Origin: an uncultured Clostridium sp.
GTDB lineage: Bacteria > Bacillota > Clostridia > Clostridiales > Clostridiaceae
NCBI GenBank assembly: GCA_900543325.1
Contig: UQQU01000008.1
Coordinates: 1 to 57,834 of the forward strand
Direction: 5' to 3'
Length of the DNA stretch: 57,834 bases
Position 1 is the stretch's first letter. Every line of letters starts with the position of its first letter. The position numbers were made by a program, and so were the translations under genes. A model generated the notes under the pieces. It worked only from the letters and a program-made list of their open reading frames with translations. It was not told where the DNA came from and ran no database searches. Below are positions 1 to 8,785 of this stretch, piece after piece.

Positions 1-92
1 CGTCCCTCTCAAGGACCCCCGGGGGTTTTAAAATTTTCCAGTGGCAAGCTTATGTGAAAGCATAAGTTTGTTACTGTTTTTTCATTAAGTTT
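1..92 (+). repeat. Repeat R, copy 1: conserved 39-nt box plus terminator hairpin
   Basis: The 39-base block (CTCTCAAGGACCCCCGGGGG and the following AT-rich part to TTTTCC) is identical to copies at 16369 and 17430. It is followed by a 15-bp hairpin (arms 40-54 and 61-75, loop TGAAAG) and a T run at 77-82, the form of an intrinsic terminator. All 15 pairs form, three as G-T wobbles. The window starts inside or at the edge of this copy, so its left end and the gene upstream are unknown. Confidence 0.85.
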
Positions 93-100
93 TAAAATAC

Positions 101-133
101 AAGCTATATGCATAAGCATATGGCTTATTTTTT
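101..133 (+). terminator. Intrinsic terminator-like hairpin
   Basis: AAGCTATATGC and GCATATGGCTT pair around an ATAA loop and are followed by ATTTTTT. It lies directly after repeat R copy 1, so two terminator-like hairpins stand in tandem here. Confidence 0.6.
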
Positions 134-151
134 AATATTTTTTTGGGGGAT

Positions 152-240
152 TTTTGTAAAAAATTCTCTTTGGGGATATGTATTATTCTAAATATTCAGC
201 TCAAGTAACAGAGAGACAAGTTACTAAGTTCAATATTTAA
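152..240 (+). pseudogene. Scar of a DUF1659/DUF2922 gene pair
   Basis: Bases from about 152 to 185 resemble the leader of the intact DUF1659 gene (about 12600-12636). Bases 187-240 encode SKYSAQVTERQVTKFNI and a stop, which matches the last 17 residues of the intact DUF2922 protein at 12934-13149 except at the final two positions. The body of both genes is missing between these parts. This is a deletion remnant of a second copy of the pair, not a working gene. Confidence 0.8.
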
Positions 241-262
241 TAGATTTAGCTTATAAGAAGAG

Positions 263-311
263 GGTAGTAATAAGAGATGAGAAAGTAAATCTTATTGCTA
301 CCTTAAATTTA
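263..311 (+). terminator. Hairpin of the GTAGTAATAAGA family
   Basis: GGTAGTAATAAGA (263-275) pairs with TCTTATTGCTACC (290-302), followed by TTAAATTT. The same hairpin follows the intact DUF2922 gene (13176-13216), and a relative follows the ugd remnant (1073-1110). It probably ended the lost DUF2922 transcript. Confidence 0.6.
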
Positions 312-480
312 TATAAATTATAAAAAATACAAAAAAACACTAATAATATATATAAAAAGTTAATTGATTATTTTATAATAATATATGTAATATATGGTTT
401 TAAATGGTATATAGGTAAAGATAGTGATAATGAAATTTGGTATTTAAAAGAAATATCAGATAAACAAAGCGAAAGGATGA
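312..480. other. AT-rich spacer, no supported gene
   Basis: This stretch before the ugd remnant holds no convincing gene. A short open frame runs from about 395 to 512 (it includes the residues WYIGKDSDNEIWYLKEIS), but it has no start signal I can defend. It may be the tail of a lost gene. The end of the stretch carries the ugd ribosome binding site (AGAGGAAG near 480). Confidence 0.4.
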
Positions 481-492
481 GAGGAAGACAAT

Positions 493-1057
493 ATGAAAAT
501 AGCAAAAAATAGCAATAGCAGGAATAGGATATGTTGGATTGGCTAATGCAATACTTTTAGCTCAACATAATGAGGTAGTAGCATTAGATATTATTCAAGA
601 AAAGGTTGATATGATTAATGATAAAGTATCTCCAATAGTAGATAAAGAGATACAAGATTACTTAACAAATAAAAAGTTAAATTTAGTAGCCACTACAGAT
701 GCATATAAAGCATATAAGGATGCAGAATTTGTTTTAATTTCAACACCAACAAATTATGATCCAGAAAAGAATTATTTTAACACAAGAAGTGTTGAAGCTG
801 TAATAGCAAATGTGCTTTCAATAAATCCAGAAGCGACAATGGTTATTAAATCAACAGTACCAGTTGGGTATACTGAAATTGAAGTAGTAGTATATGAACC
901 ATCTTTAAAAGAAGAGAAATTTTTCAATTCAAAGGTAATTAAAGATTTGAATAAATTTAAGGATATGTGTGATGTTATAGTATCAAATAGATTATCAAAG
1001 GAGCTATTTGATGTGGAGGAAAAGGTATATACTAGGGACTTATTTAATAGGGATTAG
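493..1057 (+). pseudogene. ugd: UDP-glucose 6-dehydrogenase, frameshifted and internally deleted
   Basis: Intact Ugd oxidises UDP-glucose to UDP-glucuronate in the cytoplasm for surface polysaccharides. Here the ATG at 493 begins MKIA, but an apparent 10-base tandem duplication (about 504-513) shifts the frame before the Rossmann glycine motif, which continues in the other frame as GIGYVGLANA. The N-terminal domain is readable to KSTVPVGYTE (about 875). It then jumps in frame to a typical Ugd C-terminus (VYEPSLKEEKFFNSKVI to VYTRDLFNRD). The central part, including the catalytic cysteine region, is missing: about 180 codons are left where relatives have near 390. It is almost certainly non-functional. 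Confidence 0.85.
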
Positions 1058-1066
1058 ATTAAATAA

Positions 1067-1120
1067 GAAAATGTAGTAATAAGAAATATAAAAATAAATC
1101 TTATTACTACATTTTATTTT
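1067..1120 (+). terminator. Intrinsic terminator after ugd remnant
   Basis: GTAGTAATAAGA (1073-1084) pairs with TCTTATTACTAC (1099-1110); AAAA and TTTT extend the stem. ATTTTATTTTAT follows. Confidence 0.75.
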
Positions 1121-1193
1121 ATAATTTGTTTAATGAATAATTAATTATTGCTAAATTGACTATATTATAAATAGATATACATATATATCATTA

Positions 1194-1202
1194 TGGTATA
1201 AT
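1194..1202 (+). promoter_or_regulatory. Extended -10 promoter of the phosphosugar mutase gene
   Basis: TGGTATAAT is an extended -10 element about 38 bases upstream of the start; no good -35 was found. A nearly identical element survives in the gene scar at 13382-13504 (TGATATAAT), and galU has the same TGGTATAAT. Confidence 0.55.
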
Positions 1203-1239
1203 ATATATGTAATGAAGGTAATAGTAAGGAGAATTTTTA

Positions 1240-2967
1240 ATGTTTTTACAAAAGTATAATGAGTGGATAGAATCACAAATAGTAACTAAAGAAATAAAAA
1301 ATGAATTAAAAACAATAAATAATGATAAAGAAAAGGAAGATAGATTTTATAAAGATTTAGAATTTGGTACAGGCGGACTTAGAGGAGTAATTGGAGCTGG
1401 AACTAATAGAATGAATATCTATACAGTTTCAAAAGCAACTCAGGGATATGCACAATATTTAAATAATCATTTTGAAAATCCAACTGTAGCAATAGCATAT
1501 GATTCAAGAAATATGTCTAGAGAGTTTGCGAAAGCTACAGCATTAACATTTGCTGCAAATAATATAAAGGTATATTTGTTTGAAGATTTAAGACCAACAC
1601 CAATGCTTTCATTTACTGTAAGGGAATTAAAATGTCAGGGTGGTGTAGTTATAACAGCATCTCATAATCCAAAGCAATATAATGGATATAAAGTTTATGG
1701 TGAAGATGGTGGGCAAATAACTGATGAAACTGCAAATGAAGTTATAGGATATATAAATAATTTAGATATATTTAAAGATGTTAAAACAATTTCTGAAGAA
1801 GAAGCAGTATCTAAGGGATTATTAAAATATATAGGTGAAGATATAGACAAAGTTTATATAGAAAAAGTTAAATCATTATCTTTAAGAAAAGAATTAATAC
1901 AAGAAAAAGCAAAGGATCTTAACATAATATATACTCCAATACATGGTTCAGGGCTTATGCCAATAAAGAGAATTTTAACTGAACTTGGGTTTGAAAATTT
2001 AAATATAGTTAAAGAGCAAGAAAAGCCAGATGGAAACTTCCCAACAGCATCATATCCAAATCCAGAAGATAAAAGTGTATTTAATATAGCATTAGAAATG
2101 GCAAAGGAAGGCAATCCAGATATAATATTTGGAACAGATCCAGATTGCGATAGAATTGGTGTTGTTGTTAAGGATAATGTTGGAGAATATAAAGTTTTAA
2201 CTGGTAATCAAACAGGAATGCTTTTAGCTCATTATATGCTTAAATCATTAAGTGATAGAAATGAATTGCCTAAGAATTCAGCAGTAATTAAGACTATAGT
2301 TACTACTGAAGGTGTTAGAAAAATAGTTGAAAGCTTTGGAGCAGAACTTATTGATACATTAACTGGATTTAAGTATATAGGTGAAAAGATTAAAGAATTT
2401 GAAGAAACTAATAGTAATTCATTTATATTTGGCCTTGAAGAAAGTTATGGATATTTAGCTGGAACTTTTGTTAGAGATAAGGATGCTGTTATCGCAGCGG
2501 CTCTTATTACAGAAATGGCTCTTTATTATAAGGAAGAAGGGTTAACTCTATATGAAGCTTTAATTAAATTATATGAAGAGTATGGATTTACTCAAGAAGA
2601 GTTAATTTCTATTGAGCTTCAAGGTAAAGAAGGGCAAGAAAAGATAGCTAATTGTTTAGATACTTTAAGAAAAGATAAGTTAATAGAAGTTAATGGAGTT
2701 AAGGTAGTTAAAGCTTTTGATTATAAATTAAGTGAGGAAATTACTTATGGAAATGAAACTATAGTATCTGAAATTAAATTACCTAAATCTAATGTATTAA
2801 AGTATATATTAGAAGATGATTCTTGGTTTGTTGTAAGACCTTCTGGTACTGAACCGAAGATGAAAATTTATCTATCTGTAGTAGGTAAATCATTAGAAGA
2901 TTCTGAAGAGAAGTTAAACAATTTTAAAAATATTGTTATGGAAAAGATTAATAATATATTATATTAG
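1240..2967 (+). CDS. pgcA: Phosphoglucomutase/phosphomannomutase (alpha-D-phosphohexomutase family)
   Basis: The protein (575 aa) interconverts hexose 1- and 6-phosphates, linking glycolysis to nucleotide-sugar synthesis. The four family motifs are present: the phosphoserine loop TASHNPKQYNGYK, the metal loop GTDPDCDRIG, the sugar-binding loop GLEESYGY, and the phosphate-binding loop RPSGTEPKMK near the C-terminus. Length fits the long PgcA-type branch. The ATG at 1240 follows AAGGAG with good spacing. Neighbours are a dead ugd and manA, so this looks like a sugar-phosphate supply region. Whether glucose or mannose phosphate is the main substrate cannot be told from sequence alone. A scar of a second copy lies at 13382-13504. 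Confidence 0.93.
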   Translation: MFLQKYNEWIESQIVTKEIKNELKTINNDKEKEDRFYKDLEFGTGGLRGVIGAGTNRMNIYTVSKATQGYAQYLNNHFENPTVAIAYDSRNMSREFAKATALTFAANNIKVYLFEDLRPTPMLSFTVRELKCQGGVVITASHNPKQYNGYKVYGEDGGQITDETANEVIGYINNLDIFKDVKTISEEEAVSKGLLKYIGEDIDKVYIEKVKSLSLRKELIQEKAKDLNIIYTPIHGSGLMPIKRILTELGFENLNIVKEQEKPDGNFPTASYPNPEDKSVFNIALEMAKEGNPDIIFGTDPDCDRIGVVVKDNVGEYKVLTGNQTGMLLAHYMLKSLSDRNELPKNSAVIKTIVTTEGVRKIVESFGAELIDTLTGFKYIGEKIKEFEETNSNSFIFGLEESYGYLAGTFVRDKDAVIAAALITEMALYYKEEGLTLYEALIKLYEEYGFTQEELISIELQGKEGQEKIANCLDTLRKDKLIEVNGVKVVKAFDYKLSEEITYGNETIVSEIKLPKSNVLKYILEDDSWFVVRPSGTEPKMKIYLSVVGKSLEDSEEKLNNFKNIVMEKINNILY

Positions 2968-2976
2968 TTTTAAAAA

Positions 2977-3008
2977 TTAAGATTACATAAGTTTTTATGT
3001 AATCTTAA
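2977..3008 (+). terminator. Perfect 14-bp hairpin between pgcA and manA
   Basis: TTAAGATTACATAA and its exact complement flank a GTTT loop. No T run follows (ATATATAAAATG), so it may stabilise mRNA or attenuate rather than terminate. Confidence 0.5.
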
Positions 3009-3040
3009 ATATATAAAATGATATTAAGAGGAGTGGCGAA

Positions 3041-3982
3041 ATGTATCCAATTAAGTTTGAAAATTTATATTATGATAAGGTCTGGGGCGGACGTGACCTA
3101 GAAGAGTTTAGAGAAAACTTGCCAGAGGGAAATATAGGTGAAAGCTGGGATATTGCATGCCATGAAAATGGAACTGGCATAGTTGCAAATGGAAAATTTA
3201 AAGGTATGACTTTTAAGGAGCTTATTGAAAAATATAATGAGAATATATTTGGAAATACCATTAAGAATAATGAATTTCCACTACTCGTGAAATTAATAAA
3301 TTCTAATGAAAATTTATCAGTTCAAGTTCATCCTGATGATGACTATGCAAGAAGAGTTGAAAATTCATTTGGAAAAACTGAAGCTTGGTATGTAGTTGAT
3401 GCTAAAGAGGGAGCTGAATTGATAGTAGGAACTAATGGGTGTACTAAGGAGCAGTTTGAAGAAGCTATTAAAAATAATAGTGTTGAAGATTGCTTAAATA
3501 GAATTAAGGTTAAAAAAGGAGATGCTTTTTTAATAAATAGTGGATTAGTTCATGCTATATGTTCAGGATTAGTTATTGCAGAGATTCAACAAAATAGTGA
3601 TATTACATATAGAGTTTATGATTATGGAAGACCAAGAGAAATTCATGTTGAAAAATCATTAGAAGTAATTGATTTTGATTTAAAACCTGAAAGATTAATT
3701 GAAGAATATAAGTCATTTGATGGATATAAGTATACTAATTTATGTTCAAGTGATTATTTTATAATTGATAAATGTATTATAAATTCTAAGTTTAATACTA
3801 GTAGTGAGAATGATAAGTTTTCTATAATTACTTGTGTTGATGGAAGTGGATTAATTAATTATAAGAATGGAACTGAAATAGTTAATAAAGGAGATAGTAT
3901 TTTAATTCCGGCACAATTAGGTAATTATGAAATTAAGGGAGATTTAGAAGTATTAATATCTAAACCAGTTATTCAAGAATAA
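3041..3982 (+). CDS. manA: Mannose-6-phosphate isomerase, class I
   Basis: This 313-aa cytoplasmic zinc enzyme interconverts mannose 6-phosphate and fructose 6-phosphate. The short Firmicute form is recognised from the N-terminal WGGRDLEEF, the zinc-site motif LSVQVHPDDDYA, a conserved EAWYVVDA, and the cupin segment LINSGLVHAICSGLVIAEIQQNSD, TYRVYDYGR. The ATG at 3041 follows AGAGGAG. It lies 73 bases after pgcA on the same strand, separated by a hairpin, and is followed by a strong terminator at 4051. With pgcA it could make mannose 1-phosphate for GDP-mannose, or feed mannose to glycolysis. Confidence 0.92.
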   Translation: MYPIKFENLYYDKVWGGRDLEEFRENLPEGNIGESWDIACHENGTGIVANGKFKGMTFKELIEKYNENIFGNTIKNNEFPLLVKLINSNENLSVQVHPDDDYARRVENSFGKTEAWYVVDAKEGAELIVGTNGCTKEQFEEAIKNNSVEDCLNRIKVKKGDAFLINSGLVHAICSGLVIAEIQQNSDITYRVYDYGRPREIHVEKSLEVIDFDLKPERLIEEYKSFDGYKYTNLCSSDYFIIDKCIINSKFNTSSENDKFSIITCVDGSGLINYKNGTEIVNKGDSILIPAQLGNYEIKGDLEVLISKPVIQE

Positions 3983-4050
3983 GATAAAGTTAAACTTAAA
4001 TGAAATAGTAAATTTAATAAATAGTTTATTATATAAATAATATTAAAAGT

Positions 4051-4108
4051 GGAGTTGTATTAAAATTGAGTTTATTAATTCAATTTTAATACAACTCCTT
4101 ATTTTTAT
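4051..4108 (+). terminator. Strong intrinsic terminator after manA
   Basis: GGAGTTGTATTAAAATTGA pairs with its complement ending ACAACTCC at 4098 across a short loop. TTATTTTTAT follows. Apart from this and the cre-like site, the 311-base gap before the regulator gene is AT-rich spacer. Confidence 0.85.
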
Positions 4109-4244
4109 ATCTAAATAATTATAAGAAATAAAATTTCTTTAAATGTAACCAAATAAGAATCTTATGAATTATAATTATAACAAGAAAAAAAAAAATAAAT
4201 AAAAATTGCCACAATTAAGGAAGATAATTGGTATAGTTTAATAC

Positions 4245-4262
4245 TAAGAAAACGAATACAAT
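4245..4262 (+). promoter_or_regulatory. Candidate catabolite responsive element (cre)
   Basis: TAAGAAAACGAATACAAT matches the CcpA consensus WWTGNAARCGNWWWCAWW at all but one position (A for the first T of TG). It lies 31 bases upstream of the PTS regulator start, where CcpA would block the operon during growth on preferred sugars. Binding is inferred. Confidence 0.5.
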
Positions 4263-4293
4263 GATATTGTAAGGTAGCTAAGGAGGTAAAGAG

Positions 4294-6207
4294 TTGATAA
4301 TTCTTACTAAAAGACAAATAAAAATAACTAACTTTCTAGAAAACAAACTAGAATGGACAACTATAGAAAATATAGCTAAAGCATTTGATGTAAGTGAAAG
4401 AACAATAAGAAATGATTTAGATTCTATAGGATTATTTTTACAAGAAAATAATATTGAATTAGAAAGAAAGCCAAGATTAGGAGTTAAGATTAACTTAAAA
4501 AGAAATCAAAATATTAACAATATACTGAAAGAGTGTACTAATAAGTTATATACAGCTGATGATAGAGTTATTATGATAGCAATAATATTGCTAATAAGAA
4601 GCAGCACAACTATTGAAAAATTATCAGATTATATCCAAGTAAGTAAAAACACATTAGTAAATGATTTGAAAGCATCTGAAGAAATATTAAAGAGTTTGGG
4701 TGTTGAAGTTACCAAAAAATCATATTACGGAATTACTACGAAGGAAAATAATTATGAAAAGTTAGCAAATGCTTTCTTAGTATTATTTCATAAGCTTGAA
4801 GAGAGATATGAATATGAAGTATACAAGCTTTTGTATGAAAATAACAGCTTAGATAAAAAAATAATACGAAACATTATAGAAGCTGTTGAAGAAAATAAAG
4901 GTATTCAATATACAGAAGAAGCTTATGAAGAGCTAGAAATAATTTTATTATTAACTATATATAAAAGTATAAATTCCAAGAGTGAAGATGAAAATTATAA
5001 AAGTAATTTATTAACTAAAGAAAGTATTTTTCTAAAGGAAATTATAGAAAAGTTTTCGCCAGTAAAAGTTAATGATGAAAGAATATCTTATTTGTTTAAA
5101 GTATTTAAAGGAGCTAAAAGATCTAAGTATATTACTGAAAATAAAGAAGAATTAGATGTTGTTGTTAATGAGATAGTAGAAGAACTATGCGAAATACTTA
5201 ATATTAAAGTTGATAACGATAATGAATTTTTAATGCAAATGGCAATGCACTTAAATGTAGCAATATATAGATTGAAAAATAATTTGATAATAAATAATCC
5301 TATGTTAGAAGAGATTAAGTATAAAATGTCTTTCATATATGATGTTACAGAAAAGGTATTAAATAATAAAAAAGAAGTTATTGGTGTAGAGTTCCCAGAT
5401 GCAGAAATAGCATATATGGCAATGTATTTTGAAACCTTGTTTGAAAAGTATGTTAAAGGTAATTTAAACTCTAAAATTTTAATTGTATGCAATGGAGGAC
5501 TAGCAACATCAAGCTTGTTAAAGTCTAGAATAAACTTAATGATACCAGAAGTGACTATTGAAGGTATATGTAGATTAAAAGATGTTAATGATTATTTAAA
5601 TAATACTAATATCGACTTTGTAGTAACTACAGTACCATTAGAACTAAAGGAATATAAAGTTATAAAAGTAAGTCCATTATTAGAGATTGAAGATTTAGAG
5701 AGAATTAAAGCTGAAATTTATAATAAGTGGTATGAAAAGAATTGTAAGTATTTAATTGAGAAAGTTAAAAGTGAAGATACAACTGATATAGCAAGAATAA
5801 TACCTGAAAAATATGCTCAGTTTAATTTAGTTATAGATGATTGGAGAGAAGCTATAAAAGTAGCATCTCAACCTTTAGTAAAATCTAAAAAAATAAAACA
5901 AGCTTATATTTCAGATATGATAAGAGTTATAGAAACATTAGGAAATTACATGGTTTTCATTCCGGAAATCGCATTTGTACATGCTCCACCAGAAAATGTT
6001 ATAGATAATGGAGTTAGTTTATTAACATTAAAAGAACCATTAGAGTTTGGAGTTAAAAATAAAGTAACTATAAAAGCAATAGTAGTTTTAGCTAATAAAG
6101 AAGAAAGTAAAAGCCTAGTTTCACTAGTAAATATACTGATGAAAGGTAGTAATGTAGATAAATTTAAATCTGCAACAAAATATGAAGAAATAAAAAAACT
6201 AGTATAA
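4294..6207 (+). CDS. PRD-containing PTS regulator, BglG/MtlR type
   Basis: This 637-aa protein has the modular form of PTS-controlled transcription activators: N-terminal winged-helix HTH (residues about 4-60, including DVSERTIRNDLDSI), a second HTH-like region (about 85-140), two PRDs (about 165-395), a EIIB-like domain with Cys in ILIVCNGGLATS, and a C-terminal EIIA-like domain with the His in FVHAPPENV. PTS phosphorylation of the PRD histidines would report sugar supply. The TTG start follows AAGGAGGT. The next gene starts 17 bases later, so it heads the PTS operon it probably activates. DNA target and inducer are unknown. Confidence 0.88.
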   Translation: MIILTKRQIKITNFLENKLEWTTIENIAKAFDVSERTIRNDLDSIGLFLQENNIELERKPRLGVKINLKRNQNINNILKECTNKLYTADDRVIMIAIILLIRSSTTIEKLSDYIQVSKNTLVNDLKASEEILKSLGVEVTKKSYYGITTKENNYEKLANAFLVLFHKLEERYEYEVYKLLYENNSLDKKIIRNIIEAVEENKGIQYTEEAYEELEIILLLTIYKSINSKSEDENYKSNLLTKESIFLKEIIEKFSPVKVNDERISYLFKVFKGAKRSKYITENKEELDVVVNEIVEELCEILNIKVDNDNEFLMQMAMHLNVAIYRLKNNLIINNPMLEEIKYKMSFIYDVTEKVLNNKKEVIGVEFPDAEIAYMAMYFETLFEKYVKGNLNSKILIVCNGGLATSSLLKSRINLMIPEVTIEGICRLKDVNDYLNNTNIDFVVTTVPLELKEYKVIKVSPLLEIEDLERIKAEIYNKWYEKNCKYLIEKVKSEDTTDIARIIPEKYAQFNLVIDDWREAIKVASQPLVKSKKIKQAYISDMIRVIETLGNYMVFIPEIAFVHAPPENVIDNGVSLLTLKEPLEFGVKNKVTIKAIVVLANKEESKSLVSLVNILMKGSNVDKFKSATKYEEIKKLV

Positions 6208-6224
6208 GAAGTAGGGGGAGGAAA

Positions 6225-6626
6225 ATGTTTGTAAAAATAATAGATGAGGTCAAGGATTACACTGAGGCAATAAAAATATCTTGTGATACTTTAGAAAATG
6301 AGGGAATTATAGAGGAAAGATATTATGATTCTATAATAAAAAAAATAGATGAATTTGGTCCTTATTTTTGCATAGCTGATGGGGTGTGTATGCCTCATGC
6401 TAGACCAGAAGATGGAGCTATAAAAGAAGGATTATGTATATTAAAGTTAAATAAGCCAGTAGATTTTTTAGGAAAACAAATAAGTATGTTTTTTACACTA
6501 TCTGCAAGGGATAATGATTCACATTTAGGGTTATTAAGAAAAATTGCAGAAGTTTGTATGGATAAAAATAAATTTAATAAATTAATGAAAATAAATAATG
6601 AAAAAGAGTTAATGGAGGTATTTTAA
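6225..6626 (+). CDS. PTS EIIA component, ascorbate/mannitol-type
   Basis: The 133-aa soluble protein carries the EIIA active histidine in CMPHARPEDGA, followed by LKLNKPVDF, as in fructose/mannitol/ascorbate EIIA domains. It would accept phosphate from HPr and pass it to the EIIB encoded next (2-base gap). It is somewhat shorter than a usual 145-150 aa EIIA, with an early C-terminus, but the end is followed by a proper ribosome binding site (ATGGAGG) for EIIB. Its partner EIIC gene is broken, so the system probably no longer transports. Confidence 0.85.
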   Translation: MFVKIIDEVKDYTEAIKISCDTLENEGIIEERYYDSIIKKIDEFGPYFCIADGVCMPHARPEDGAIKEGLCILKLNKPVDFLGKQISMFFTLSARDNDSHLGLLRKIAEVCMDKNKFNKLMKINNEKELMEVF

Positions 6627-6627
6627 A

Positions 6628-6903
6628 ATGAAAAGAATAATGGCAGTATGTGGTTCAGGATTAGGTTCAAGCTTTATGGTGGAAATGAATATAACAGATG
6701 TATTAAATGAATTAGGTGTATCAGGAGAATATGAAGCAAGTCACACTTCTTTAGCAGATGTAACACCATCAGATGCAGATATTTTTGTTACAGGAGCAGA
6801 TTTAGCTGATAGTGCAAGTCATTTACCAGAGCTTATAGTATTAGATTCATTATTAGATAGGGATGAATTAAAAAATAAGATAAAAGAAAAATTAGGATTA
6901 TAA
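6628..6903 (+). CDS. PTS EIIB component, ascorbate (UlaB/SgaB) type
   Basis: This 91-aa protein has the P-loop-like phosphocysteine motif MAVCGSGLGSS at its N-terminus, typical of UlaB/SgaB EIIB proteins. It would transfer phosphate from EIIA to the sugar bound by EIIC. It sits between EIIA and the damaged EIIC gene in one operon. The ascorbate label reflects family similarity; the actual sugar could be another pentose- or ascorbate-like compound. Confidence 0.87.
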   Translation: MKRIMAVCGSGLGSSFMVEMNITDVLNELGVSGEYEASHTSLADVTPSDADIFVTGADLADSASHLPELIVLDSLLDRDELKNKIKEKLGL

Positions 6904-6954
6904 AAGATATATTTGTATCGGATAAGTTTCATAAAAATATAGGGGGAATTAGTA

Positions 6955-8228
6955 ATGACAGGTTTTTTAAAAGTATTGGTTGACCTTGTATCACAACCAT
7001 CAATTTTGGTTGGAATAATAGTTTTAGTTGGATTATTACTTCAGAAAAAAGATTTAGATGTAATTATTAAATCTACATTAAAGGCAATGGTTGGTTTTTT
7101 AGTTATTAGTGCAGCTGCAAATGTTATAACAAGTTCATTAACACCATTTGGAACTATGTTCTCACATGCATTTAATATATCTGGTGTTATTCCAAACAAT
7201 GAAGCAGTTGTTGCTTTAGCTATTGATGAGTTTCATTATATCTAGCTTGTATGATAGCAGTTATCTTAGCTTCAGCAGGAATGACAGGTTTCCAATTAGT
7301 ATTTACAGGAGCAATTGCCTTAGGACTAGTAATGGTATTATCACCAGCAATATTACAACCTTTCATGAAGAAGATAACAAAAAATGATTCTGTTGCATTA
7401 GGACATTTTTCAGGTGTAGGATATGCTTTATCAGCATTAATTGGAAAAGCTGTAGGTAAAAATTCAAGATCAACTGAAGAAATGAAAGTGCCAAAATCTT
7501 TAAGTTTCTTAAGAGATTCAGTTGTATCTATTTCACTTACAATGGTTGTTTTATATTTAGTAGTTGCAATTGTATCAGGTCCAACATTTGTTGAAAGTGA
7601 ATTATCAGGTGGAGATAACTATATAGTATATTCTTTAATTCAAGCATTAACATTCTCCGCAGGATTTATATTAATCCAAAATGGAGTTAGATTAGTACTT
7701 AATGAAATAGTTCCAGCATTTAAAGGAATTTCAAGCAAATTAGTTCCTAACTCAAAACCAGCATTAGATTGCCCAATAGTATTCCCATATGCTCAAAATG
7801 CAGTATTAATTGGATTTATATTCTCATTCTTAGGTGGAATAGTATCTATGATAGCTTTAGGGGCTTTAGGATTAGTTGTAATAATACCAGGAGTTGTACC
7901 ACATTTCTTCTGTGGAGCAACAGCAGCAGTTTTTGGTAATGCTACAGGTGGTAGAAGAGGCGCAATGTTAGGATCATTTGTAAACGGTATATTAATATCA
8001 TTCTTACCAGTAGGTTTATTACCTGTACTTGGAAATTTAGGAGTAGCGAATTCAACATTCTCAGATGCTGACTTTGCTGTATCAGGAATTTTCTTAGGAA
8101 AACTCCAAGAATATATTGGTGGTACAGGCTTAACTATAACATTAGTTGCTATAGTTACGGTGTTAATTGTAATTAGCTTAGTAAGTAAGGATAAAGAAGT
8201 TACAGTTAAAAATACAGAGATAGTTTAA
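6955..8228 (+). pseudogene. PTS EIIC component (UlaA/SgaT-like), broken by internal deletion
   Basis: The first part (6955-7245) gives 96 residues of an UlaA-type permease (MTGFLKVLVDLVSQPSILVG start, hydrophobic helices). It stops shortly after ALAIDEF. The rest continues in another frame from about 7230 (SLYLACMIAVILASAG) to 8228 with many membrane helices. Compared with a usual permease of about 450-465 aa, some 40 codons are missing at the join, together with a frameshift. The two parts cannot form one polypeptide without recoding. Without EIIC the PTS cannot move sugar, unless this is an assembly error. Confidence 0.85.
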
Positions 8229-8244
8229 ATATTATGTAGATTTA

Positions 8245-8276
8245 AAATTGAGGAATTTATTGATTCCTCAATTTTT
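8245..8276 (+). terminator. Terminator/attenuator between PTS and transketolase genes
   Basis: AAATTGAGGAAT and ATTCCTCAATTT pair around a short loop and end in a T run. It could reduce read-through into the transketolase genes. Confidence 0.7.
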
Positions 8277-8312
8277 ATACAAAAATATAAATAGAAAAGG
8301 AGAATTTTATTA

Positions 8313-8773
8313 ATGAATAAAGATAAATTGGTTGAAATATCAAAGAATTTAAGAAAAGACATAATAGAAACGATAAATAAAGCAGGTTCAGGACATCCTG
8401 GTGGTTCTCTTTCTATTATAGATATACTTTCATATTTATATTTTGAAAAGATGAATATAGATGTATCAAATCCTAAGTATGAAGAAAGAGATAGATTTGT
8501 ATTAAGTAAAGGACATGCAGCTCCAGCTTTATATGTTACTCTTGCTGAAAAAGGTTTCTTTGATAAAGAAGAATTAAATGTGATGGTCATGATTTTGATG
8601 ATATAAATAGAGCTTTTAATGAAATAAAAGAAGTTAAAGATAAGCCTAAATGTATAATTGCAAATACTATTAAGGGAAAAGGCGTTTCATTTATGGAAGA
8701 TAATGTAGCATGGCATGGTGTTGCACCAAATAAAGAGCAAACTGAAATGGCCATAGCAGAAATAATAGGATAG
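8313..8773 (+). pseudogene. Transketolase N-terminal subunit, internally deleted
   Basis: Split transketolases have an N-terminal (thiamine diphosphate pyrophosphate-binding) subunit of about 270-280 aa. Here the start (MNKDKLVEISKNLRKD, with AGSGHPGG and LSKGHAAPALY) reads to EELN at about 8578. The true C-terminal part resumes in another frame at 8582 (DGHDFDDINRAF to AEIIG, stop at 8771). About 120 codons are missing, including the main diphosphate- and metal-binding segment. The C subunit next door is intact but should be inactive alone. Confidence 0.88.
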
Positions 8774-8785
8774 GGGGAAGTAGTA

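Noticed and set aside
395..512. Short open frame before the ugd remnant
   Set aside because: No start signal, no recognised family, and its end overlaps the ugd ribosome site and first codons; at most the tail of a lost gene.
5088..5492. Antisense open frames inside the PTS regulator and other genes
   Set aside because: These are shadows of real genes on the opposite strand, with no ribosome sites or recognisable domains.
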